From: Methylorubrum rhodesianum
GTDB taxonomy: Bacteria > Pseudomonadota > Alphaproteobacteria > Rhizobiales > Beijerinckiaceae
DNA: 64,000 nucleotides
Reading direction: 5' to 3'
Assembly: GCF_014199985.1 (NCBI RefSeq)
Contig: NZ_JACHOS010000012.1
Span: 132,881 to 196,880, forward strand
This document shows positions 33,983 through 43,547 of the stretch, piece after piece. Position 1 is the first letter of the stretch. Each line of letters begins with the position of its first letter. The notes beneath the pieces were generated by a model. The model made no database searches. It was given only the letters and a program-made list of their open reading frames with translations, and was not told the origin of the DNA. The translations under genes were made by a program, and so were the position numbers.

Positions 33983-34097
33983 ATCGCCATCGTTTTTTGA
34001 ATCGATCGCATCAGGAGGCCGCGACCTCGTTGATCTAAGGGGATAGGAGACCCGCGCCGCGCTATACCGGGCCGCGGCGGGCCCCCGGGGGAACGAC

Positions 34098-35036
34098 GTG
34101 GTCGCCAGCGACGGGACGGATGCCGACGACGGTGAGGATCCGGTCGAGCACGAGGCCGCGGCCTGGGTCGCGCGGCTCTCCTCCTCCGACGCCACCGAGG
34201 ACGACCGCAGGGCCTTCGAGGCGTGGCGCGGGGCCGATCCGGCCCGTACGGCGGCCTATGCCGAGATGGATGCGCTGTGGCGCAGGCTCGGGCAGCTCCC
34301 CGACCCGCGCCCGCGCAAGAGGGCGCCGAAGAGGCTGGCCGGCCTTGCCGCCCTCGCGCTGATCGGCGGCGGCGCCCTGGTGCATCAGCTCGGGCTCCTC
34401 GATCGGATGCGCGCCGATCTGTGGAGCGACGTCGGCACCATCGAGCACGCGACCCTCGCCGACGGCAGCGGCGTCGACCTCAACACCGACACGGCGCTGG
34501 CGGTGCGGTTCACCGAGCGGGAGCGCGGGATCGAGCTTCTGCGGGGCGAGGCCAGCTTCGATGTGGTGCCCGATCCCCACCGCCCGTTCGTCGTGCGCGG
34601 CGGCGGCCTGAGCGTGCGCGCGGTCGGGACCCGCTTCTTCCTGCGCGCGGACGGGGCGGCCGGTCCGGTGGGGGTGGCGGAGGGGCGTGTCGACGTGTCG
34701 GGGCCGGGCGGGCGCGCCGTCGTCTCGGCCGGCGAGGCGATCCGTATCGGCGAGGGCGCCCTGCGGGTGGTTGCCGCGGATGTGGAGCGCGACACGGCGT
34801 GGCGCGACGGCCGGCTGATCTTCGCCGGGCAGCCGCTGGCGGCGGTGCTGGCGGAGCTGAACCGCTACCGCCGCGGGCGCATCGTGCTGCTCGACCGCGG
34901 CCTCGGGGCGCGGCGGGTGACCGGCGCGTTCGACGCCCGCAACACCGACGAGGCCCTCGATGTGATCGCCGCGACCATGGGCGCCCGCATCCGCCGCCTC
35001 TCGCCCCTGCTGGTGCTGGTCGGATCGCCCCTGTGA
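34098..35036 (+). CDS. mluR: FecR-family anti-sigma/sensor protein
   Basis: 312 residues. DUF4880-like start EHEAAAWVARLSSSDATEDD with RRAFEAWRGADPARTAAYAE and MDALWRRLGQ. A single transmembrane helix is at ~80-100 (RLAGLAALALIGGGALVHQL). The periplasmic FecR domain has HATLADGSGVDLNTDTALAV, GEASFDVVPDPHRPFVVRGG and VEGRVDVSG-like VAEGRVDVSG. It conveys the loaded-receptor signal from the periplasm to the ECF sigma factor. GTG 34098 is preceded by GGGGGAA. It is 115 bp after the sigma gene. Confidence 0.88.
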   Translation: MVASDGTDADDGEDPVEHEAAAWVARLSSSDATEDDRRAFEAWRGADPARTAAYAEMDALWRRLGQLPDPRPRKRAPKRLAGLAALALIGGGALVHQLGLLDRMRADLWSDVGTIEHATLADGSGVDLNTDTALAVRFTERERGIELLRGEASFDVVPDPHRPFVVRGGGLSVRAVGTRFFLRADGAAGPVGVAEGRVDVSGPGGRAVVSAGEAIRIGEGALRVVAADVERDTAWRDGRLIFAGQPLAAVLAELNRYRRGRIVLLDRGLGARRVTGAFDARNTDEALDVIAATMGARIRRLSPLLVLVGSPL

Positions 35037-35170
35037 CCGGGTGATGGGGAGGGGCGAAAAAAATCGCTCGTCCGACGTCAGGAGATGGCGCGCCCGTTGA
35101 TCTTAATCGGCGAGGGCGCGGACGACGCGAAGCGTGCCGCCCCTCCCGATGGATCGATGGGGCTTATGGC

Positions 35171-37765
35171 ATGGCGTCGCGTGCGCGCAGGTTTTCACGG
35201 GGCCGGATGGTGGGACTCGCGCTGGCGGGCGTGTCGGTCGCGGTGATGACGCAGGCGGCCGCCGGGGCCCGCGAGATGACCGGCCCGATCACCGGTCGAG
35301 TGACCGGGGAAGCGAAGGGCCCGCCCGGCCGGGCGGCCCGGGCGATCCTGACCGAGGCGCCGATGGCCGCCGATCCGGTTCGCCTCGCCATTCCGCGGGG
35401 CTCGCTGGAGACCGGCCTCGTCGCCTTCACCCAGCAGGCGGGGGTCAAGCTGGTCTATCCGACCGAACTGACGGCGCGGCTGGAGACGCAGGGCCTCGCG
35501 GGCGAGTTCGCCCCGATCGAGGCGCTGACCCGACTCTTGGAAGGCACCGGCCTCACCCCTCGGCCGGCCGGCGCCTCGACCATCACCCTGGTCAATCCGC
35601 GCTACGTCCAGCTCGGCGCCGAGCCCGCGAGCACGGTGACGCTCGACGAGCTGCACGTCCAGGGGCAGGCTCAGGGCCGGGCCAGGGCCGCCGGCCTGCC
35701 GCCGCCCACCGGCACGGTCGGCCAGCCGCCCGTGCCCTATGCCGGCGGCCAGGTCGGCTCGGGAACCCGGGTCGGCTTCCTGGGCAACCGCTCCGTCCTG
35801 AAGACGCCCTTCAGCATCACGGGCTACACCGAGAAGCTAATCGAGGATCAGCAGGCGGTGTCGCTCGCCGACGTCGTGCTGAACAACTCGTCGGTGCGCA
35901 ACGACGCGCCCCCCTACAGCGAGCGCGATTCCTACTTCATCCGCGGCTTCTCGGTCACCAACCTCGACACCGCCTTCGACGGCCTGTTCTATCTCGCCAA
36001 TCCGCGCCGCTCGTTCACCGAAGGGCTGGAGCGCGTCGAGATCCTGCTCGGCCCCTCCGCTCTCCTGAGCGGCGGCACCGGCCGCGTCGGCGGCACGATC
36101 AACCTCATTCCGAAGCGGGCCTACGACGAGCCGTTCGCGCGGCTCACCACGACCTATCTTAGCGACGCCCAGATCTGGACCCATGCCGATCTCGGCCGCC
36201 GGTTCGGCGAGTTCAAGGAATGGGGCGTGCGCTTCAACGGCGCCTACCGCACCGGCGCCACGCCGCTCGACAACAACGCGATCGAGGTGGGGGTCGCCGC
36301 GCTCGGCCTCGACTATCGCGGCGACCGGTTCCGCGCCTCGCTCGACATGACCCACTCGACCCAGAACGTGACGGCGCCGACCTCGCTGTTCAACGCGGTC
36401 GCGCCGGGCATCCCGATCCCGCGCGCGCCGAACAACCGGATCAACACCGCAAACCCGTTCGAGTACAACGACAGCCGCTACGGCATGATCGCGGGCCGGG
36501 CCGAGTACGACATCCTGCCCGACACGACGGTCTACATCGCTGGCGGAGCCAGCCGCTACAACGAGGACTTCCTGACCTCGAACTACCGCGTGACGAGCGT
36601 GACCGGGCTGGCGACCAACACGCTCGCGATCCAGCCCCAGGAGATCCAGGGCCTCACCGGCGAGGTCGGCCTGCGCACCCGCTTCAGCACCGGCTTCCTC
36701 GACCATCAGGTGAGCATTTCGGCCGTGGAGGCGAACAACAAGAACTTCCGCGGCGGCTTCGTCCCGCCGGTCTTCACCCCCTACACCATCAACATCTACG
36801 ATCCGGTCTACCTGCCGACCGGATCGGTTCCGACGATCGGGCTGCCCCGCTCCGCCTCGCAGCCGCTCTTCGCCCAGCTCTCCGCGCGCAGCGTGGCGGT
36901 GGCCGACACCCTGTCGCTCTTCGGCAGCGACCGTTTCCTGTTGACGCTCGGCGGGCGCTATCAGGAGATCGACCAGCAGGGCTTCGCCACCCGGCCGGGG
37001 CCGACGCAGGGGCAGGTGACCTCGAACTATCAGGAGGGCCGCTTCAGCCCGGCCATCACCTTCGTCCTGAGCCCGTTCGAGAACCTGTCCTTCTACGGCA
37101 ACTACATCGAGTCGCTCGACCCGGTGGCCGCGGCGCCTCTTGTGGCAATCAATGCAAACGCCCTCTTCCCGCCCGCCGTGGGGCGGCAGAAGGAAATCGG
37201 CGTCAAGTACGATTTCGGCACCATCGCGGCCACGGCTGCGCTGTTCGAGATCGAGTTGCCGAACGCCTTCACCGATCCGGGTACCCGCATCTACTCGGTC
37301 AGCGGCCGTCAGCGGAACCGCGGCGTCGAGCTGAACGTGTTCGGCGAGGTCGTCCCGGGCCTGCGGCTGCTCGGCGGCGTCACCTTCATCGACGCGGAAC
37401 TGGTCAACACCCCGGGCGGACAGTTCAACGGCCGGGCGGCGCCCGGCGTGCCCGATACCGCGTTCAACCTCTACGCCGAGTATGACCTGCCGCCGTGGCT
37501 GGCGCCGGGCCTGACCCTGACCGGCCGGGCGATCTACACGAGCAGCATGTTCTACGATCAGGCCAACACCCAGTCGGTGCCGGACTGGACGCGCTTCGAC
37601 GCCGGCCTGCGCTACACGACCGAGGGCGTGAACGGGAAGCCCGTGGTGTTCCGCGCTCTCGTCCAGAACCTGCTCGACGACTCGTATTGGGCCTCGGCCG
37701 CCCGCGGCTTCCTCGCCGTCGGCGCGCCGCGCACCTTCATCGTGTCCGCCTCGGTCGACTTCTGA
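35171..37765 (+). CDS. mluA: TonB-dependent receptor with STN signalling domain
   Basis: 864 residues. A signal peptide (VGLALAGVSVAVMTQAAAGA) is followed by an STN domain at ~65-140 (RLAIPRGSLETGLVAFTQQA, GVKLVYPTELTARLETQGLA). The plug has SFTEGLERVEILLGPSALLS and GGTGRVGGTINLIPKRA. A 22-strand barrel ends in the aromatic Phe (FIVSASVDF), as for outer-membrane proteins. The STN domain fits transduction to the FecR-like protein encoded upstream. It is likely to import the metallophore loaded with iron or a lanthanide; which metal cannot be told from sequence. Confidence 0.93.
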   Translation: MASRARRFSRGRMVGLALAGVSVAVMTQAAAGAREMTGPITGRVTGEAKGPPGRAARAILTEAPMAADPVRLAIPRGSLETGLVAFTQQAGVKLVYPTELTARLETQGLAGEFAPIEALTRLLEGTGLTPRPAGASTITLVNPRYVQLGAEPASTVTLDELHVQGQAQGRARAAGLPPPTGTVGQPPVPYAGGQVGSGTRVGFLGNRSVLKTPFSITGYTEKLIEDQQAVSLADVVLNNSSVRNDAPPYSERDSYFIRGFSVTNLDTAFDGLFYLANPRRSFTEGLERVEILLGPSALLSGGTGRVGGTINLIPKRAYDEPFARLTTTYLSDAQIWTHADLGRRFGEFKEWGVRFNGAYRTGATPLDNNAIEVGVAALGLDYRGDRFRASLDMTHSTQNVTAPTSLFNAVAPGIPIPRAPNNRINTANPFEYNDSRYGMIAGRAEYDILPDTTVYIAGGASRYNEDFLTSNYRVTSVTGLATNTLAIQPQEIQGLTGEVGLRTRFSTGFLDHQVSISAVEANNKNFRGGFVPPVFTPYTINIYDPVYLPTGSVPTIGLPRSASQPLFAQLSARSVAVADTLSLFGSDRFLLTLGGRYQEIDQQGFATRPGPTQGQVTSNYQEGRFSPAITFVLSPFENLSFYGNYIESLDPVAAAPLVAINANALFPPAVGRQKEIGVKYDFGTIAATAALFEIELPNAFTDPGTRIYSVSGRQRNRGVELNVFGEVVPGLRLLGGVTFIDAELVNTPGGQFNGRAAPGVPDTAFNLYAEYDLPPWLAPGLTLTGRAIYTSSMFYDQANTQSVPDWTRFDAGLRYTTEGVNGKPVVFRALVQNLLDDSYWASAARGFLAVGAPRTFIVSASVDF

Positions 37766-37973
37766 GGACAGGCCGCCCGGTTCCTGCCCCTCCCCGGTCC
37801 CGTCCGCGCGCCGGGGCCATCCGGTATCGCGAATGCACGCTCCCGCGCCCCGTCTGCCGCCGAAACGGGCAGATGCCGGCGAGGGGCGGCCCGCCGCCGG
37901 CTCGGCGCTTCCCGCCGCGGCGGTCGGCGCGGCTCAACGGCCAAGCTGACCGTTCCGCGTGATCTGCGGCTTC

Positions 37974-37989
37974 TGGCACGCCTCCTGCA
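37974..37989 (+). promoter_or_regulatory. Sigma54 (RpoN)-type promoter
   Basis: TGGCACGCCTCCTGCA matches the -24/-12 consensus TGGCACG-N4-TTGCA with one mismatch and correct GG to GC spacing. Transcription would begin about 37999-38001, which excludes the upstream GTG and supports ATG 38041 for the binding protein. It implies NtrC-type activation of the following operon. Confidence 0.7.
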
Positions 37990-38040
37990 ATGTGGTTTTT
38001 GACCGCTTTGATGGATGCGTGGGAACTCGGGAGCCGCAGC

Positions 38041-39624
38041 ATGGCCGGAATGATGGACCGCAGACGGTTTCTGCAAGGGGCTTTGCAGGGCGGTGCCGCT
38101 GCTGTGGGATTTGCCCAGATCAATCCCGACTTCCTGATTTCCTCGGCCTTCGCGCAGGCGGGCAAGCCGCTGGTCTTCCTTTCGGCCGAGAACATCACCG
38201 GCAACTGGGATCCGACCGCTCACACCACGCTCTCGCAGAAGAACATCGAGGGCTTCGTGATGGGCTTCCTGACCCGCACGCCGATGACCCTCGAGGACCC
38301 CGGCAAGGTCGTCTACGAACTCGCCACCGACATCAAACTCCTCGATCCCCACCGCCTGCAGATCAAGCTGCGCAAGGGCGTGCAATTCCACGACGGCAAG
38401 CCGTTCGGGCCCGAGGACGTCAAGGCCACCTTCGAGTACGGTTCCGGCAAGGACAGGCCGGCGCAGTGGTATCCCGGCCCGACCGAGACGCTGACGATCA
38501 CCACGCCCGACGACGAGACCGTGATCGTCGATACCTCCAAGGGGGGCTACCCGGCCCACCTCTTCATTTTCCTGGCCTCGTTCCTCCCGATCCTCTCGGC
38601 CAAGGACATCGCCGAGGGGCCCGGCGGCGCCCTCACCCGGCGCCTGAACGGGACGGGCCCGTTCCGCTTCGTCGAGCAGCGCGGCAACGACACCGTGCTC
38701 AAGGCCCATGACGGCTATTTCCGCGGCAAGCCGGGGATTCCGGGCATCAACTTCACCTTCACCGGCGATTCGACCACGCGGATGCTGTCGCTGATGAACG
38801 GTCAGGCCTCGATCGTCGAGCGGCTCGAACCCGAGCAGGTCGAGACGGTGAAGAGCAACCCGAAGATCGCGATCAACGAGGTGGTCTCGGTCGAGAACAA
38901 GTATCTCTGGTTCCGCTGCTCCAAGCCGCCCTTCAACGACGTGCGGGTGCGCATGGCCGCCTGCCATTCCATCGACCGGGCGATGCTGCTCGAGATCCTG
39001 GGCGCGGCGGGCCACGCCTCGGCGAACTTCATCTCGCCGGTGAAGTTCGGCTACGTCGAGCTGAACAACTACCCGGCCTACGATCCCGCCAAGGCCCAGG
39101 CGCTGCTGGCGGAAGCGGGCTACCCGAAGGGCAAGGGGCTGCCGCCGCTCGAATACATCACCTCGGTCGGCTTCTACCCGAAGACCAAGGAGTACGGCGA
39201 GGTCATCACCGCGATGCTCAACGAGCAGGGCTTTCCGGTGAGCCTGACCGTCCTGGAGCCGGCGGCCTGGAACGAGCGGCTCTACCACCGCCCCGGCGGC
39301 GGGCCCGGCCACATGGTCGATTGCGGCTGGTCCACCGGCTCGCCCGAGCCGGATCTGGTGCTGCGCACCCACTTCCACTCCTCCTCGCACCGGATCACCG
39401 GCATCGAGGATGCGGAGATCGACGCGAGCCTCGACCGGGAACGCGCGGCGCCGACGCTGGAGGCGCGCAAGGCCATCCTCCAGAACGAGACCATGCCGCT
39501 GCTCGCGGCCAAGGTGCCGGCCCTGTCGCTGTTCACCTCGGTGATGATCCACGCCATGCAGCGGGAGCTGAAGGGCCTCTACGTCTATCCGGACGGCTCG
39601 ATCGACGCCTCGAAGACGGCGTGA
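38041..39624 (+). CDS. ABC transporter substrate-binding protein (SBP family 5)
   Basis: 527 residues. The leader DRRRFLQGALQGGAAAVGFA is a Tat-type signal (RRRFL). The mature domain has SBP_bac_5 features: NWDPTAHTTLSQKNIEGFVM, LRKGVQFHDGKPFGPEDVKA, FVEQRGNDTVLKAHDGYFRG, LLAEAGYPKGKGLPPLEYIT. It binds a peptide-like or opine-like solute in the periplasm and delivers it to the permeases encoded next. ATG 38041 follows the mapped sigma54-type site. The ligand is unknown; adjacent genes suggest an amide- or carbamoyl-containing nitrogen compound. Confidence 0.9.
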   Translation: MAGMMDRRRFLQGALQGGAAAVGFAQINPDFLISSAFAQAGKPLVFLSAENITGNWDPTAHTTLSQKNIEGFVMGFLTRTPMTLEDPGKVVYELATDIKLLDPHRLQIKLRKGVQFHDGKPFGPEDVKATFEYGSGKDRPAQWYPGPTETLTITTPDDETVIVDTSKGGYPAHLFIFLASFLPILSAKDIAEGPGGALTRRLNGTGPFRFVEQRGNDTVLKAHDGYFRGKPGIPGINFTFTGDSTTRMLSLMNGQASIVERLEPEQVETVKSNPKIAINEVVSVENKYLWFRCSKPPFNDVRVRMAACHSIDRAMLLEILGAAGHASANFISPVKFGYVELNNYPAYDPAKAQALLAEAGYPKGKGLPPLEYITSVGFYPKTKEYGEVITAMLNEQGFPVSLTVLEPAAWNERLYHRPGGGPGHMVDCGWSTGSPEPDLVLRTHFHSSSHRITGIEDAEIDASLDRERAAPTLEARKAILQNETMPLLAAKVPALSLFTSVMIHAMQRELKGLYVYPDGSIDASKTA

Positions 39625-39703
39625 CGGGCAGGACCGCCTGACCGGACTCCCCGCGCCCGGCACCCGGCCGGGCCCGCCCCCGTCACCGGACCCGACACCC
39701 TCG

Positions 39704-40684
39704 ATGTTCGTTCTCAGCTTCCTCGCCCGGCGCCTCGCGCAGGGTGCGGTCATCATCTTCCTCGTCTCGCTGCTGATCTTCACCCTGCTGCGGGTGATGT
39801 CGGGCAATCCCGTGCGCCAGATGGTGGGCGGGATGGCGCCCGACTCCCTGGTGGAGGAGATCGCCACGACGATGGGCCTGCGCGATCCGATCATCGTGCA
39901 GTTCGGCCGCTACGCCGCCGGGGTCGTCCAGGGCGATCTCGGCCGCAGCTTCGTGCGGCCGGCCAACGGTGCGGCGACGGGCGGCGCGAATTTCGACGAC
40001 CTGACCCGCGGCGCGCGGGCCGGGGTCGGCGATCTCATCCTCGATGCCCTGCCGATGACCCTGCAGCTCGCCGCCCTGGCGCTCGCCATCGCGCTCGCCT
40101 TCTCGGCCCTGCTCGGGATCGCGGCGGGCCTGCGCCCCGGCGGCGTGTTCGACCGGCTCGCCTTCGCGGTCTCCTCGCTCTTCATCTCGATCCCGAACTT
40201 CTGGCTCGGGATCGTGCTGGCCCTGCTCCTGTCGGTGAAGCTCGGCTGGCTGCCGGCGATCGGCTACGGCGGCTTCTCCTACACGGTGCTGCCGGCCCTG
40301 GTGCTCGCCGTCGAACTGTCGCCGGTGCTGATCCGGACGCTGTCGAGCGCGGTCGCGGCGCAGATGGGCGAAGCCTACGTCGCCGCCGCCCAGGTGCGCG
40401 GCCTGTCGCGCCCGCGGATCGTCGCCGCGCACGCGCTGCGCAACGCCTCGGTGCCGCTCCTCAACCTTCTCGGCGTGCAGTTCTCCTCGCTGCTCGGGGG
40501 CGTGATCATCGTCGAATACATCTTCGACTATCCCGGACTCGGGCTCCTCACGATCAACGCCGTGCTCCAGCGCGACTTCCCGCTGATCCAGGGCATCGCG
40601 ATCGTCACCAGTGCGATCTTCGTCCTGATCAACATCCTCGTCGATCTGGCGGCGACCACCATCGATCCGAGGCTCGAATACTGA
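39704..40684 (+). CDS. ABC transporter permease, DppB type
   Basis: 326 residues with six predicted membrane segments. The N-terminal FVLSFLARRLAQGAVIIFLV and VGGMAPDSLVEEIATTMGLR are typical DppB/OppB starts. The binding-protein-dependent signature is in VAAAQVRGLSRPRIVAAHAL, and GVIIVEYIFDYPGLGLLTIN follows. Forms the inner-membrane channel with the DppC-type protein. Its TGA shares bases with the next ATG (TGATG), so translation is coupled. Confidence 0.93.
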   Translation: MFVLSFLARRLAQGAVIIFLVSLLIFTLLRVMSGNPVRQMVGGMAPDSLVEEIATTMGLRDPIIVQFGRYAAGVVQGDLGRSFVRPANGAATGGANFDDLTRGARAGVGDLILDALPMTLQLAALALAIALAFSALLGIAAGLRPGGVFDRLAFAVSSLFISIPNFWLGIVLALLLSVKLGWLPAIGYGGFSYTVLPALVLAVELSPVLIRTLSSAVAAQMGEAYVAAAQVRGLSRPRIVAAHALRNASVPLLNLLGVQFSSLLGGVIIVEYIFDYPGLGLLTINAVLQRDFPLIQGIAIVTSAIFVLINILVDLAATTIDPRLEY

Positions 40685-41709
40685 TGGACGCCGTGGAGAC
40701 CTTCCCGAAGCGCTCTCAGTCGAAGTGGATGCCGGTTCGGCGAAAGAGAGCGCGTCAAAGCAAAAACCTGGAGCCGTGCTCGATCGCGGAGCGAGCGGAC
40801 CCGGCTCCAGCGCTCGCCCCGCCGCGCGTCGATGTCACCGCCTCGCGTTCCATCGGCCGGCGCATCCTCGATCGCGCGGCCCGCTCCGGGGGCTTTCGCA
40901 TCGGGGCCCTCCTGCTCGCCGGGCTCGTGCTCGCCGCCGCGCTCTACCCGGAGCTCAGCGGCATCGATCCGGCGATGCGGGACATCCGGGCGCGGCTGCT
41001 GCCGCCCCTGTTCCTCGGCGACAAGTGGAGCTGGGCCCACCCGCTCGGCACCGACCAGATCGGCCGCGACATGCTGGTGCGCTGCCTCGTCGGCCTGCGC
41101 TACTCCCTGCTGATCGGCGTGGCCTCGGTCGCCGTCACCGTGGTCATCGGCTGCGCGCTCGGCACGGTCGCCGGCTATTTCGGCGGGCGCACCGACACGG
41201 TGATCATGCGGATCACCGACGCGCAGCTCTCGATCCCGATGATCATCCTGGCGATCGCGGTGCTCGGCGCCGACCGCCCGACGATTCCTGCGATCATCCT
41301 CGTGCTCGGCCTGTCGAACTGGCCCGTCTACGCCCGCGTGATGCGCTCGGTGGTGATGGCCGAGCGCGGGCGCGAATACGTGCGCGCCGCGCAGGTCTCG
41401 GGCGCCACGCATCCGCGCATCCTCCTCACGCTGCTCGTGCCGCTGCTGGTGCCGCCGCTGCTCTTCACCTCGGTGCTCGACGTGGCGCGGATGATGATCT
41501 TCGAATCGACGCTGGGCTTCCTCGGCCTCGGCGTGCAGCCGCCGACCCCGACCTTCGGCAGCATCATCGCCGACGGGCGCAAGTACCTGCTCAACGCGTG
41601 GTGGATCGCCACCATGCCCGGCGTGTTCCTGTGCCTCACGCTGACGAGCATCAACCTGATCGGCGCCGCGTTCGAGCGCGCCCGCAACTCGATCCACGGG
41701 GGCGCCTGA
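40684..41709 (+). CDS. ABC transporter permease, DppC type, with repeat-derived N-terminal tail
   Basis: 341 residues. The first ~55 residues are unusual (KRSQSKWMPVRRKRARQSKN) and are encoded by a palindromic element of intergenic type; the real DppC start resembles SRSIGRRILDRAARSGGFRI. The remainder has the DppC pattern: LFLGDKWSWAHPLGTDQIGR, DMLVRCLVGLRYSLLIGVAS, YVRAAQVSGATHPRILLTLL and LGFLGLGVQPPTPTFGSIIA. The tail is cytoplasmic and may be tolerated. Translation is coupled to the preceding and next genes (TGATG). Confidence 0.92.
   Translation: MDAVETFPKRSQSKWMPVRRKRARQSKNLEPCSIAERADPAPALAPPRVDVTASRSIGRRILDRAARSGGFRIGALLLAGLVLAAALYPELSGIDPAMRDIRARLLPPLFLGDKWSWAHPLGTDQIGRDMLVRCLVGLRYSLLIGVASVAVTVVIGCALGTVAGYFGGRTDTVIMRITDAQLSIPMIILAIAVLGADRPTIPAIILVLGLSNWPVYARVMRSVVMAERGREYVRAAQVSGATHPRILLTLLVPLLVPPLLFTSVLDVARMMIFESTLGFLGLGVQPPTPTFGSIIADGRKYLLNAWWIATMPGVFLCLTLTSINLIGAAFERARNSIHGGA
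40711..40810. repeat. Palindromic repeat element (RPE-like) inside the DppC coding sequence
   Basis: Arms CGCTCTC (40711-40717) and GAGAGCG (40746-40752) bracket GTGGATGCCGGTTCGG. A second hairpin has CTGGAGCC (40768-40775) and GGCTCCAG (40803-40810), with an inner GCTCG/CGAGC pair. The sequence resembles the dispersed Rhizobiales intergenic palindromes (an AAGTGG-GCCGGTT-type core). It is in frame and adds about 33 residues to the protein. Confidence 0.6.
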
Positions 41710-43547
41710 TGGACCCGGTGCTCTCCGTCCGCGACCTCTCCGTCGCCCTCACCCTCCCCGGGCGTGAGCGGACGATCCTCGACGCCATCGGCTTCGACGT
41801 CGCCCCGCGGGAGATCGTCGGCGTCGTCGGCGCCTCGGGGGCGGGCAAGACCGTGCTGTCGCGGGCGGTCGTCAACTGGATCGCTGCCCCGCTCGCCATC
41901 CGTTCCGGACATGTGTCCTTCCGCGGAACAGACCTGCTCGGGCTGCCTCCGCGCGCGATGCGGCGCCTGCGCCGCGACATCGCCTATGTCGGCGCCGACC
42001 CGATGGGCGCCCTCGACCCGACCCTGCCGGTCGGGCGCCAGATCGTCGAGAAACTGCGCGCCGTCATGCCGGACGTGAGCCGCCGGGAGGCGCAGGCGCG
42101 CGTGATCGCCCTGCTCGACGCCGTGCGCATCCCCTCGGCGACCGCGCGCTTCCACGATTACCCGTCGCAATTCTCCGGCGGCATGATGCAGCGCGCGCTG
42201 ATCGTCGACGCCATGGTCTCGAACCCGGCGCTCTTGGTCGCCGACAACGTGACCCAGCCCCTCGACGTGACGGTGGCCGCCCAGGTGATCCGCCTGATGC
42301 GCGAACTCACCGAGCGTTTCGAGACCGCGATCCTGTTCGTCTCCTCCTCGCTGCCCGTGGCCCGCGAGGCGGCGAGCCGCACCCTGGTGATCGATCAAGG
42401 CCGTCTGGTCGAGGAGCAGCCGACCGAGGCGCTGATCGCCGCCCCGCGCCACGCCTATACCCGCGAGCTCGTCGCGCAGATCCCGGTGATCTGGGGCGAG
42501 CGCCCGAGCCTGCCGGCGGTGCCGAGGGCCGCCGGCGCGCGGCCCACGGACGCGATCATCAGCCTGCGGGACGTGTCGCAGACCTACCGGGTGAAGCGGC
42601 GCGGGAGTTTCGCCGCCACCAGCGACCTGCGCGCCGTCCGCAACGTCACCTTCGACATCGTCAAGGGCGACAGCTTCGCCGTGGTCGGCGAATCCGGCTG
42701 CGGGAAGTCCACCCTGATGCGGCTGCTCAGCCGCCTGGAGCGTCCGAGCGCCGGCCAAGTGCTGTGCGAGGGGCGCGACATCGCCCGCCTGTCGGGCGCC
42801 GAACTCCTCGGCTTCCGCCGCAAGCTGCAGCTGGTGCTGCAGGACCCGTTCAACTCGCTGCCGCCGCGCACCGGCATCGGCGCCATGCTGGAGGCGCCCC
42901 TGCGCATCCACGGCTGGCGCGATCCGAGGAAGATCCGCGAGCGGGTGCGCGCCGTGATGGACGATGTCGGCCTGCCCGTGGCGCTCTACGACGAGCTGCC
43001 GCTCGGGCTCTCGGCCGGGCAGCGCCAGCGGATCAACGTCGCCCGCGCCATGGTGCTCGAGCCCGAGATCCTGCTCATGGACGAGACGCTCTCGGCCCTC
43101 GACCAGACCGAGCAGTTCAAGCTGCTGGCCCTGTTCGAGAAACTCCAGCGCGCGCACGGGCTGACCTACATCTACATCAGCCACGACCTCGCGATGGTGC
43201 GAAAGGCCTGCAACCGCATCGCGGTGATGTATCTCGGCGAGGTCGTGGAGCTCGCCGACAACGAGCGCCTGTTCTTCGATCCCGGCCATCCCTACACCCG
43301 CGCCCTGCTCTCGGCGATGCCGGCCCTGGAGGCGCGGCGCTTCCGGCCGGAGGATTGCCTGATGGAGGGCGAGCCGCCGAGCCCGATCGACCTGCCGCAG
43401 GGCTGCGCCTTCCGCTCGCGCTGCCCGCAGGCGTTCGAGGCCTGCCTCCATCATCCGCCCTTCCTCACCGTGCGCGGCGCGCGCGACCTCGCCGCCTGCC
43501 ACCGCGTGCCGGGCGCCGGCGCCGCCCTGCTGGCGGGCGCCGCCTGA
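41709..43547 (+). CDS. Tandem ABC ATPase (DppD-DppF fusion), first site degenerate
   Basis: 612 residues with two nucleotide-binding domains. NBD1 (1-~260) has Walker A GASGAGKT and signature FSGGMMQR, but Walker B is LLVADNVTQPLDV (the catalytic Glu is Asn) and the switch His region reads LFVSSSLP without His. NBD2 (~280-612) has GESGCGKST, GLSAGQRQR, LLMDETLSALD and ISHDLAMV intact, plus the oligopeptide tail CAFRSRCPQAFEAC. ATP would be hydrolysed at one composite site only, as in asymmetric exporters; for Dpp-like importers this is not typical. It powers the transporter encoded upstream. Starts at ATG 41709, coupled by TGATG. Confidence 0.92.
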   Translation: MDPVLSVRDLSVALTLPGRERTILDAIGFDVAPREIVGVVGASGAGKTVLSRAVVNWIAAPLAIRSGHVSFRGTDLLGLPPRAMRRLRRDIAYVGADPMGALDPTLPVGRQIVEKLRAVMPDVSRREAQARVIALLDAVRIPSATARFHDYPSQFSGGMMQRALIVDAMVSNPALLVADNVTQPLDVTVAAQVIRLMRELTERFETAILFVSSSLPVAREAASRTLVIDQGRLVEEQPTEALIAAPRHAYTRELVAQIPVIWGERPSLPAVPRAAGARPTDAIISLRDVSQTYRVKRRGSFAATSDLRAVRNVTFDIVKGDSFAVVGESGCGKSTLMRLLSRLERPSAGQVLCEGRDIARLSGAELLGFRRKLQLVLQDPFNSLPPRTGIGAMLEAPLRIHGWRDPRKIRERVRAVMDDVGLPVALYDELPLGLSAGQRQRINVARAMVLEPEILLMDETLSALDQTEQFKLLALFEKLQRAHGLTYIYISHDLAMVRKACNRIAVMYLGEVVELADNERLFFDPGHPYTRALLSAMPALEARRFRPEDCLMEGEPPSPIDLPQGCAFRSRCPQAFEACLHHPPFLTVRGARDLAACHRVPGAGAALLAGAA

